A stretch of 61,023 nt of DNA from Azoarcus taiwanensis (GTDB taxonomy: Bacteria > Pseudomonadota > Gammaproteobacteria > Burkholderiales > Rhodocyclaceae), in NCBI RefSeq assembly GCF_012910885.1, contig NZ_WTVM01000005.1:1-61023 (forward strand), read 5' to 3'. The translations under genes were made by a program, and so were the position numbers. The notes under the pieces were generated by a model. It was not told the origin of the DNA and did no database searches. It was given only the letters and a program-made list of their open reading frames with translations. This document shows, piece by piece, positions 54,095-61,023 of the stretch; the stretch's first letter is position 1, and every line of letters begins with the position of its first letter.

Positions 54095-54703
54095 TCAGAT
54101 TTCGTCGCTCTTCACCCACTTTGGCTGTGCGGGTGGTTGGTAGGCCGAAAATCTCTCGAGCAAAAGCTCGGGATCGGATTCGACGATAAGCATGCCCCGA
54201 TGCACCGGGCGGACGAATTCCTCCGCCGAGGCATGATCGAGAAACTCCACCAGGCGATCGTAGTAGCCGCCCACATTCAGTATGGCGCAGGGTTTGTCGT
54301 GAAAGCCGAGTTGCCCCCAGGTCCAGACTTCGAACAACTCTTCGAAGGTGCCAATGCCGCCGGGCAGCGCGACGAAGGCATCGGACAACTCCGCCATCAG
54401 CGTCTTTCGTGCATGCATCGACGGCGTGACATGCATTTCGGTGAGGCCCGCGTGCGCCAGCTCCTTGCGCATCAGTGCCTGCGGAATCACGCCGACCGCT
54501 TCGCCGCCAAGGCGCAGCACTTCGTCGGCCACCGCACCCATGATGCCGACGCTGCCACCGCCAAAGACCAGGCGAATCCCGCGCTCAACCATCACCCGTG
54601 CCAGCGAACGGGCGGCGTCGGCATAGACCGTGTCGCGACCGACGGACGAACCGCAATACACGCAAAGGCTTTTCAAGGGACGGGGGGCAGGGGTTGTGGT
54701 CAT
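54095..54703 (-). CDS. LOG family protein (TIGR00730)
   Basis: A 202-residue Rossmann-fold protein with the LOG signature FVALPGGIGTFEELFEVWTW and the substrate Arg-Lys in MHARKTLMAELSDAFV. The family hydrolyses nucleoside 5'-monophosphates (cytokinin riboside 5'-monophosphate phosphoribohydrolase). In proteobacteria the role is in nucleotide salvage or unknown. Confidence 0.92.
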   Translation of the reverse strand: MTTTPAPRPLKSLCVYCGSSVGRDTVYADAARSLARVMVERGIRLVFGGGSVGIMGAVADEVLRLGGEAVGVIPQALMRKELAHAGLTEMHVTPSMHARKTLMAELSDAFVALPGGIGTFEELFEVWTWGQLGFHDKPCAILNVGGYYDRLVEFLDHASAEEFVRPVHRGMLIVESDPELLLERFSAYQPPAQPKWVKSDEI

Positions 54704-54828
54704 GGATGAGAACTCAGTAAGGAAAAACTAAGACCGGAGGTATCGCCAGCGTCGCGAACACCGAAGCTACACGGAATCACATTGTCGCTCCAGCGCCGCA
54801 CGGCACTGGATACCGAATCGGGACAGGA

Positions 54829-55233
54829 TCACCCCGGCTTATTGCGCATGAAGTCGGCTGTCTGGAAGAAGTTCTGCAGCAGGCGCTCGCGCAGCGCCTC
54901 CTCGATGCCGACCTCCTCCATGGCCAGCATCATGCAGGCGACCCACTGATCGCGCTCGCGGGTCCCGATCGCGAACGGCATATGGCGCGCGCGCAAACGC
55001 GGGTGACCGAAGTTTTCGACGAAGAGATCCGGCCCACCCAGCCAGCCGGAAAGAAACATGAAGAGCTTGTCGCGCGACCCTTGAAGATCCTGCGGGTGCA
55101 TGTCGCGCAACTCACGAAACTGCGGAACGCTGTCCATCAGTGCGTAGAAACGGTCGCACAGGCTGGCGACGACGGCTTCGCCGCCAATTCTTTCGTAGGT
55201 ACTGAGCTGATCCATGAAAGTCTGCACCGGCAT
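54829..55233 (-). CDS. Group II truncated hemoglobin
   Basis: A 134-residue trHb2. The pattern FMFLSGWLGGPDLFVENFGH, then PRLRARHMPF with proximal His84, and Trp97 (position G8) in RERDQWVACM are characteristic. The start is uncertain: ATG 55233 (MPVQTFMDQLSTYERIGGEA) or 55215 fit the family, and neither has a strong Shine-Dalgarno. It probably handles O2, NO or peroxide. Confidence 0.9.
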   Translation of the reverse strand: MPVQTFMDQLSTYERIGGEAVVASLCDRFYALMDSVPQFRELRDMHPQDLQGSRDKLFMFLSGWLGGPDLFVENFGHPRLRARHMPFAIGTRERDQWVACMMLAMEEVGIEEALRERLLQNFFQTADFMRNKPG

Positions 55234-55408
55234 GACACGCGGTGACGGAGTCCGAAAGCACGCCATTCTCTCAGAATTCGGCGGTAGAACGGTCTGCCCG
55301 TTCCGTGGTTTCGCGGGCGACTCGGGGGTACTCTCGTTCCCTAAGGGAAATCCCTCTGCGGGAAAACCCCACTTAATCACACCCGGCATCTATGTTGCTA
55401 TAAATATT

Positions 55409-55421
55409 CATTTCTGAAATG
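55409..55421. promoter_or_regulatory. Palindrome before the ABC operon
   Basis: CATTTC-T-GAAATG is a perfect 13-base palindrome 9 bases before the first codon, just downstream of an AT-rich TATAAA (55399-55404). The position suits an operator or autoregulatory site. The regulator is unknown. Confidence 0.35.
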
Positions 55422-55430
55422 CAATAACGG

Positions 55431-56558
55431 ATGTCCAACTCCGACGACGGCCCCGCAGCGGCCGCAGACGTACCCAATGAAGCATTCGTTCGGTTCGATT
55501 CGGTCCAGAAGAGCTACGACGGCGAAACACTTGTCGTCAAGGACCTGAATCTCGACATAGCGCGTGGCGAATTTCTGACCATGCTCGGACCGAGCGGGTC
55601 GGGCAAGACGACTTGCCTGATGATGCTGGCCGGATTTGAAACCGCCACACATGGCGAAATCCTGCTGGACGGCACGCCTATCAACAACGTGCCGCCACAC
55701 AAGCGTGGCATCGGCATGGTGTTTCAGAACTACGCGTTGTTTCCGCACATGACGGTGACGGAGAACCTCGCGTTCCCGCTCGAGGTCCGCAAAACATCAC
55801 GGTCGGAGATCGATCGCAAGGTCAAGCGCGCGCTGGACATGGTCGAGATGGGCGAGTTCGGCAACCGTCGTCCTGCCCAGCTCTCCGGCGGCCAGCAACA
55901 ACGCATCGCGGTAGCTCGCGCACTGGTTTTCGAACCCGATCTGGTGCTCATGGACGAACCACTCGGCGCACTCGACAAGCAATTGCGCGAGCAGATGCAG
56001 TACGAGATCAAGCGCATCCACGATTCGCTCGGCATCACGGTCGTCTACGTCACCCACGATCAGACCGAGGCGCTGACCATGTCCGATCGCATTGCGGTGT
56101 TCAACGACGGGGTCATCCAGCAGCTGGCCACGCCAGAGGATCTCTACGAGCGGCCAGAGAGCGCGTTCGTCGCCGGGTTCATCGGCGAGAACAATCGGCT
56201 GCGCGGCGTCGTGACAGACATCGACGGCAAGCACTGTTCGGTGCAGCTCGAACACGGCGAGACGGTTCGCGCCCAGCGCATTCGTGTGAGCGGTGAAGGC
56301 GCCGAGACCATGCTCTCGCTTCGTCCGGAGCGCGTCGTGATCGACCCGGTCGAAGGCAGCCTTCCGAACATATTCGACGCTCGGGTGGAAGAGCTGATCT
56401 ATCTGGGCGACCACATTCGCACCCGCGTCGCCGTATGCGGGGTCGATGACTTCATTGTCAAGATTCCCAATGCGCAGGCGCATCCAATCAAGCGCCGGGG
56501 CGAATCCCTGCGCGTGGGCTGGAGCGCCGAGGACATGCGGGCGCTCGATCCAGGCTGA
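55431..56558 (+). CDS. ABC importer ATPase (PotA-like)
   Basis: A 375-residue ATPase of the polyamine/opine/Fe importer group. Walker A is [19 protein letters not shown], the signature is [20 protein letters not shown], Walker B is [12 protein letters not shown], the switch His is in [16 protein letters not shown], and a C-terminal TOBE domain (about 290-370) has [18 protein letters not shown]. It is the first gene of a four-gene operon. Confidence 0.93.
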   Translation: MSNSDDGPAAAADVPNEAFVRFDSVQKSYDGETLVVKDLNLDIARGEFLTMLGPSGSGKTTCLMMLAGFETATHGEILLDGTPINNVPPHKRGIGMVFQNYALFPHMTVTENLAFPLEVRKTSRSEIDRKVKRALDMVEMGEFGNRRPAQLSGGQQQRIAVARALVFEPDLVLMDEPLGALDKQLREQMQYEIKRIHDSLGITVVYVTHDQTEALTMSDRIAVFNDGVIQQLATPEDLYERPESAFVAGFIGENNRLRGVVTDIDGKHCSVQLEHGETVRAQRIRVSGEGAETMLSLRPERVVIDPVEGSLPNIFDARVEELIYLGDHIRTRVAVCGVDDFIVKIPNAQAHPIKRRGESLRVGWSAEDMRALDPG

Positions 56559-56646
56559 GCCTGATCACATCCGGGGCCTTTCCTCGGTAGGCATGTCTGC
56601 TCCGGACCACCCAAGGCCTGCCGACAAACCACTGGAGACAAGAGAC

Positions 56647-57759
56647 ATGACACGTGCACGCAAGACCCTGATTGCCATCGCGACCGCCGGAACTTTCGCG
56701 ATCGGCGCGACCGCGCTCGCGCAACAATCGGTCAGCCTGACCATCGTTTCCTGGGGTGGCGCCTACAGCGCAAGCCAGCAAAGCGCATACCACGACCCCT
56801 ACATGGCCGAGAACCCTCACGTCCGCATCATCACGGACGACGGCTCGGCAAACGCTTTGGCCGGCATCCGCGCCCAGGCTCAGGCTGGAAATGTGACCTG
56901 GGATCTGGTCGACATGCTTCCATCCGACGCCCAGGTCGCCTGCGACGAGGGGCTGCTCCTCGAGATCGACCATGACGCCATGCTCGCCCCCGCGCCCGAC
57001 GGCACGCCGGCCAGCCAGGACTTTCTGCCCGGTTCGCTCGACGGCGAGTGCTTCATCCCGCAGATCGTCTATTCGACGATCATCAGCTACAACTCGACGA
57101 TGTTCCCGGCTGACAAGCAACCCAACAGCATCACCGACTTCTTCGACGTCGAAAACTTCCCGGGCCAGCGCGCCATCCAGAACAGACCGGGCGGCAACCT
57201 CGAGTGGGCGCTCTACGCCGACGGCGTGCCGCTCGACGAGATCTACGACGTGCTGCGCACCCCCGCGGGCGTGGAACGCGCCCTGGCCAAGCTCGATACC
57301 ATCAAGGACCATCTCGTGTTCTGGACCGAAGGCGCACAGGCTCCGCAACTGCTCGCCGACCGCGAAGTAGCCTTCGCCACTGGTTACAACGGCCGGATGT
57401 TCTCCGCCGCCGAAGAGGAAGGGCAGCCGATCCGGATCATCTGGGATGGCCAGCTCGTCGAATGGGACGGCTGGGTGATTCCCAAGGGCGGCAACAATAT
57501 CGAGGCCGTGCTCGACTACGTCCGGTACGCCACCGACACACAACGCCTCGCCGATCAGGCCAAGTACATCTCCTACGGCCCGGCGCGCGCCTCCTCGGCC
57601 GGGATGGTGTCGACTCACGCCACCCTCGGGATCGACATGAACCCGCACATGCCGACCCACCCGGACAACTACCAGACACCGATCGTGCTCGACAACGAGT
57701 TCTGGACGGACTACGGCGACGAACTGCGCGAACGCTTCAGCGCGTGGATGCTGCGCTGA
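56647..57759 (+). CDS. ABC importer substrate-binding protein (PotD-like)
   Basis: A 370-residue periplasmic protein with a signal peptide (TLIAIATAGTFAIGATALAQ). It shows the family features VSLTIVSWGGAYSASQQSAY, QAGNVTWDLVDMLPSDAQVA, IPQIVYSTIISYNSTMFPAD and DGWVIPKGGNNIEAVLDYVR. It belongs to the spermidine/putrescine/opine cluster, and the exact ligand cannot be named. The frame is open upstream into the ATPase gene; the ATG at 56647 starts the signal peptide. Confidence 0.92.
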   Translation: MTRARKTLIAIATAGTFAIGATALAQQSVSLTIVSWGGAYSASQQSAYHDPYMAENPHVRIITDDGSANALAGIRAQAQAGNVTWDLVDMLPSDAQVACDEGLLLEIDHDAMLAPAPDGTPASQDFLPGSLDGECFIPQIVYSTIISYNSTMFPADKQPNSITDFFDVENFPGQRAIQNRPGGNLEWALYADGVPLDEIYDVLRTPAGVERALAKLDTIKDHLVFWTEGAQAPQLLADREVAFATGYNGRMFSAAEEEGQPIRIIWDGQLVEWDGWVIPKGGNNIEAVLDYVRYATDTQRLADQAKYISYGPARASSAGMVSTHATLGIDMNPHMPTHPDNYQTPIVLDNEFWTDYGDELRERFSAWMLR

Positions 57760-57827
57760 GCGGCTCCGCCCGGGCCACTTCAGGCCCGGGCCTTGCCGCG
57801 CACAATCCATAACGGAACCCCAGGCGA

Positions 57828-59075
57828 ATGACTCCCGCCCCCGACACCGCCATGGTCACGGCCGACGGCCTGCCGCTCAAGCTCAAGCTGCGCCAGGCCG
57901 AGCGACGCAAAAAGCTGACCGCGTTCCTGCTGGTCACTCCACTGCTGCTGTTCATCATCGTGACCTTCGTCGTACCGATCTTCGACATGATGCGTCGAAG
58001 CATCGACAATCCCGAGATCGGGGAGGTGCTGCCGCGCACCACCGAGGCCCTGCAGGCGTGGGACGGTCGGGATCTCCCGCCGGAATCCGTGTATGCCGCA
58101 TTCGCCGCCGACATGGTCGAGGGCCGGGAGAATCGCACGACGGGTCGGGTGGCAACCCGTCTGAACTACGAGATCAGCGGCATGCGCTCTGCGGTCAATT
58201 CCACCGCACGACGCGCGGCGCGCCTCGAAGCGCCGTTCAAGGAATCGCTCATCGAGACCCACGCGCGCTGGGGCGACCCTTACACCTGGCAGGTCATCCA
58301 GCGTGAAAGCGGGCGTTTCACCGCCAGCTACTACCTTTCCGCACTCGATCTGCGGTATGACGAGAGCGGTCGCATCACCCTGCAACCCGAAGAACAACGC
58401 ATCTACCTGCCCCTTGCGCTTCGCACCTTCTGGCTCAGCGGCCTGGTCACGGTGATCACGCTGATACTGGGGTTTCCAGTCGCCTACATGCTGGCCACGC
58501 TGCCGCTTCGCTACAGCAACCTGTTGATGATCCTGGTTCTGTTGCCGTTCTGGACCTCGCTACTGGTGCGAACGACATCGTGGATCGTGATCCTGCAATC
58601 GCAAGGTGTCTTCAACGACATCGTCGCCTTCTTCTTTGGCGAGGGTGCGCGCATGCAGCTCATGCACAACCAGATCGGCACCGTCATCGCGATGTCCCAT
58701 ATCCTCTTGCCTTTCATGATCCTGCCGCTCTACAGCGTCATGAAGACCATTCCCCCCGGCTACATGCGGGCGGCCCGCTCTCTTGGGGCAAACCCGTTCA
58801 CGGCGTTTCGTCGCGTATATCTGCCCCAGACCATTCCGGGTATCGGTGCCGGCGCGCTACTCGTGTTCATCCTGTCGATCGGCTACTACATCACCCCGGC
58901 GCTGGTCGGCGGACGCACCGGGCAACTGGTCGGCAACCTGGTGGCCTTCCACATCCAGAACTCGCTCAACTGGGGCCTCGCGGCCGCGCTGGGCACCCTG
59001 TTGCTGGGCAGCGTGGTCATTCTCTACTTCGTCTACAACCGGCTCATCGGCATAGACAACATGAAGCTGGGCTGA
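57828..59075 (+). CDS. ABC importer permease with large periplasmic insert (PotB-like)
   Basis: A 415-residue permease, longer than the usual 280-300. After TM1 (about 33-54) comes a soluble insert of about 135 residues (RSIDNPEIGEVLPRTTEALQ to EEQRIYLPLALRTF), then the standard helices and the EAA loop ARSLGANPFTAFRRVYLPQT. Such inserts occur in a subgroup of opine/polyamine permeases. The insert may contact the binding protein or ligand. Confidence 0.9.
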   Translation: MTPAPDTAMVTADGLPLKLKLRQAERRKKLTAFLLVTPLLLFIIVTFVVPIFDMMRRSIDNPEIGEVLPRTTEALQAWDGRDLPPESVYAAFAADMVEGRENRTTGRVATRLNYEISGMRSAVNSTARRAARLEAPFKESLIETHARWGDPYTWQVIQRESGRFTASYYLSALDLRYDESGRITLQPEEQRIYLPLALRTFWLSGLVTVITLILGFPVAYMLATLPLRYSNLLMILVLLPFWTSLLVRTTSWIVILQSQGVFNDIVAFFFGEGARMQLMHNQIGTVIAMSHILLPFMILPLYSVMKTIPPGYMRAARSLGANPFTAFRRVYLPQTIPGIGAGALLVFILSIGYYITPALVGGRTGQLVGNLVAFHIQNSLNWGLAAALGTLLLGSVVILYFVYNRLIGIDNMKLG

Positions 59076-59093
59076 CGTGGAGCGAACCCAAAG

Positions 59094-59948
59094 ATGATGA
59101 CACCTCTGCCCCCTTACGCCGGAAAACTCGAACGCGCCTGGCACTGGTTCTACCGCGGCTTTTGCGCATTGGTCTTCTTCTTTCTGATCGCCCCGATCCT
59201 GGTCATCATTCCGCTGTCGTTCAACGCCGAACCCTACTTCACCTTCACCCGCGAAATGCTGACCTTTGACCCGGACGGCTACTCGCTGCGCTGGTATCAG
59301 GACTTCTTCACCAGCGAATCGTGGCTGCGTTCGGTACGCAACAGCTTCGTCATCGCGATCTCCGCCACGATGGTCGCGACCGTACTCGGCACCGTCGCCG
59401 CTCTCGGTCTGGCCCGCTCGTATCTGCCTTTCCGGGCCGCACTGATGGGACTTCTGATCTCCCCGATGATCGTGCCGCTGATCATTTCGGCTGCTGGCAT
59501 GTACTTTTTCTACTCCAGCATCGGACTCGCACAAACCTTCGTCGGCGTCATCCTCGCTCACGCCGCGCTCGGCACGCCCTTCGTCGTCATCACCGTCACC
59601 GCCACGCTCATCGGATTCGACTACAGTCTGGTCCGTGCCGCCCAGAGCCTGGGCGCCACCCCGACCTACGCCTTCTTCAAGGTGATCATGCCGCTGATCA
59701 CGCCGGGCGTGATCAGCGGGGCGCTGTTCGCCTTCATCACCTCGTTCGACGAAGTCGTGGTCGTGCTCTTCCTGGCCGGCGTCGAGCAACGGACCATTCC
59801 GCGCGAGATGTGGTCGGGCATCCGGGAGCACATCAGCCCCACGATTCTGGCTGTCGCGACGATTCTGGTCGCGATCTCCATTGCGTTGCTGGTCACCGTT
59901 GAGCTACTTCGCCGGCGCAGCGCTCGCTTGCGTGGTCTGTCGAGCTGA
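59094..59948 (+). CDS. ABC importer permease (PotC-like)
   Basis: A 284-residue permease with six helices and the EAA loop RAAQSLGATPTYAFFKVIMP. Two ATG codons in a row open the frame; the first is taken. It lies 18 bases after the other permease and completes the ATPase, binding protein and two-permease set. Confidence 0.93.
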   Translation: MMTPLPPYAGKLERAWHWFYRGFCALVFFFLIAPILVIIPLSFNAEPYFTFTREMLTFDPDGYSLRWYQDFFTSESWLRSVRNSFVIAISATMVATVLGTVAALGLARSYLPFRAALMGLLISPMIVPLIISAAGMYFFYSSIGLAQTFVGVILAHAALGTPFVVITVTATLIGFDYSLVRAAQSLGATPTYAFFKVIMPLITPGVISGALFAFITSFDEVVVVLFLAGVEQRTIPREMWSGIREHISPTILAVATILVAISIALLVTVELLRRRSARLRGLSS

Positions 59949-60056
59949 TCGGGGTTTCTCACGCAAGTGCGCGGCGACGGCATCAGTGGCCGCGGCTGCG
60001 TGAGTAGGGCGATGCTCAGTTGAGCGGTTTCGTGCCCTGCCCTGCTGTCTCAGCTA

Positions 60057-60374
60057 TCACATGCCGTATTCGCGCTCGACTCTGGCCACTCTGACCCTGA
60101 AGCTCGAATACCACTGCGCACGTCCCAGCTGTTGCGCCACCTGATGCTCTGCGTGCTTCTTCCAGCTCGCAATGGCCTCCAGGCTTTGCCAGTACGACAC
60201 CGTAATCCCCAGGCCGTCCCGGACGGACTCCATCCCAAGAAAACCCGGTTGCGCCGATGCCAGCGCGACCATCCTCTCGGCCATGGCGGCGTAGCCCTCA
60301 TCGCCGGGCGTTCGGAGGTTGCTGAAGATCACTGCGTAGTAAGGTGGTTCTGGCGTATCCGCGATTTCTGACAT
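60057..60374 (-). CDS. Antibiotic biosynthesis monooxygenase (ABM) family protein
   Basis: A 105-residue ferredoxin-like barrel from ATG 60374 (MSEIADTPEPPYYAVIFSNL). It has AMAERMVALASAQPGFLGME, then GITVSYWQSLEAIASWKKHA, and ends EHQVAQQLGRAQWYSSF. ABM proteins oxidise quinols or haem-type substrates, or only bind them. It starts 10 bases after the nitronate monooxygenase-like gene, so the two form an operon. The longer frame to 60584 lies over that gene and is not used. Confidence 0.85.
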   Translation of the reverse strand: MSEIADTPEPPYYAVIFSNLRTPGDEGYAAMAERMVALASAQPGFLGMESVRDGLGITVSYWQSLEAIASWKKHAEHQVAQQLGRAQWYSSFRVRVARVEREYGM

Positions 60375-60384
60375 GGCGCTGTCC

Positions 60385-61023
60385 TCAGTCGGTTCGGTCA
60401 ATCCCGGCCAGCGCTCGAGTGAGTTCGGCTGCCCGCACGTCCCTGCATCCGCTGACGTTCTGACCCGCCCACAAGGGCGAGAAGTCACTGCTCCCCTGAC
60501 TCTCGGCCTTGGCGCGAAGCGGCGCGATCGCAGACGTCGCCAGCGGAAAAGCGGGGGGAGCGCCGCTGATCGGCCCCAGCTCACGCATCAGGCGATTCAC
60601 GATGCCGCGCGCCGGGCGACCGGTGAATAGATTCGTCAGGGCGGTAACTCGGGCCATATCGCTTTTCAGCGCCGCGCGATGCAGGCCGCTGGTCGTGGCC
60701 TCGGGACACAGCATGTAAGCGGTCCCCACCTGCACACCTGCCGCGCCCAAGGCCATCGCCGCCGCCACGCCGCGCGCATCGGCAATGCCGCCGGCAGCGA
60801 TCACTGGCACCTTCACCGCCTGCACGATCTGCGGTACCAGGGCAAAGGTGCCGACCTGGGTCGAGATGTCCTCAGTCAGGAACATGCCCCGATGCCCGCC
60901 CGCTTCGAGCCCCTGCGCGATGACGGCGTCCACCCCCTGCGCCTCCAGCCACAGCGCCTCATCCACCGTGGTGGCCGTCGAAAGAATCTTCGCCCCCCAG
61001 CCACGCAGCCGATCGAGCAGCTC
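60385..61023 (-). CDS. Nitronate monooxygenase-like FMN enzyme, 5' end outside window
   Basis: The 212 C-terminal residues of a TIM-barrel FMN protein. The catalytic His region QGLEAGGHRGMF, the FMN-phosphate segments VPVIAAGGIADARGVAAAMA and LGAAGVQVGTAYMLCPEA, and the C-terminal PLWAGQNVSGCRD match 2-nitropropane dioxygenase/nitronate monooxygenase (also FabK-like) proteins. The frame stays open through position 61023, so the N-terminus is cut off by the window. Confidence 0.9.
   Translation of the reverse strand, partial: ELLDRLRGWGAKILSTATTVDEALWLEAQGVDAVIAQGLEAGGHRGMFLTEDISTQVGTFALVPQIVQAVKVPVIAAGGIADARGVAAAMALGAAGVQVGTAYMLCPEATTSGLHRAALKSDMARVTALTNLFTGRPARGIVNRLMRELGPISGAPPAFPLATSAIAPLRAKAESQGSSDFSPLWAGQNVSGCRDVRAAELTRALAGIDRTD

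Overview
The window is GC-rich, densely coded DNA from a Gram-negative proteobacterium. TRAP and PotABCD-type transporters, the DUF1499, DUF1330, MarC and BrkB families, the pxpBCA 5-oxoprolinase set and the codon usage fit a betaproteobacterium of the Rhodocyclales type (Thauera/Azoarcus-like). That placement is an inference from gene content. No rRNA, tRNA, CRISPR array, prophage or intact insertion sequence was seen.

Layout. (1) 1-3200: the start of a DJ-1/PfpI gene diverges from an AEC-family carrier, followed by a NarL-type two-component pair. (2) 3422-16992: a 13-gene, all-minus-strand catabolic operon with amidase, two TRAP binding proteins, TRAP permeases, MaoC hydratase, MmgE/PrpD protein, acyl-CoA dehydrogenase, CaiB CoA-transferase, GntR/UTRA regulator, MFS carrier, CitE-like lyase and methyltransferase. 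It has a good sigma70 promoter at 16964-16992 with an operator-like repeat just downstream. A related motif lies before the first-described dctP. (3) 17043-18454: a scar region with a ParE-type toxin whose antitoxin has lost its N-terminus, a small membrane protein and a VOC-domain fragment. (4) 18512-25382: dienelactone hydrolase, Dps, aspartic protease, prfC, pxpBCA and small envelope proteins. (5) 25551-29523: an unusual, eukaryote-like PRPP synthetase, a two-component pair resembling the proteobacterial dedicated-sortase regulators, and two small membrane proteins. (6) 29529-43663: envelope and stress genes, including a MerR-controlled metal permease, SulP, thioredoxin, MarC and a MarR/aminotransferase divergon with two matching operators. 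(7) 43775-55233: enzymes and stress functions: GDSL esterase, pirin, PhzF, CnoX-like thioredoxin-TPR, MocR/LysE divergon, a MITE-like element, katG with an OxyR-like site, LOG protein and truncated hemoglobin. (8) 55431-59948: a complete polyamine/opine-type ABC importer operon. The window closes with an ABM protein and a truncated nitronate monooxygenase-like gene.

The most coherent unit is region 2. Import (TRAP, MFS), amide hydrolysis, CoA transfer, dehydrogenation, hydration and C-C cleavage are all encoded together. This suggests breakdown of a small branched dicarboxylate (itaconate, mesaconate or methylsuccinate type) or its amide, but the substrate cannot be read from the sequence.
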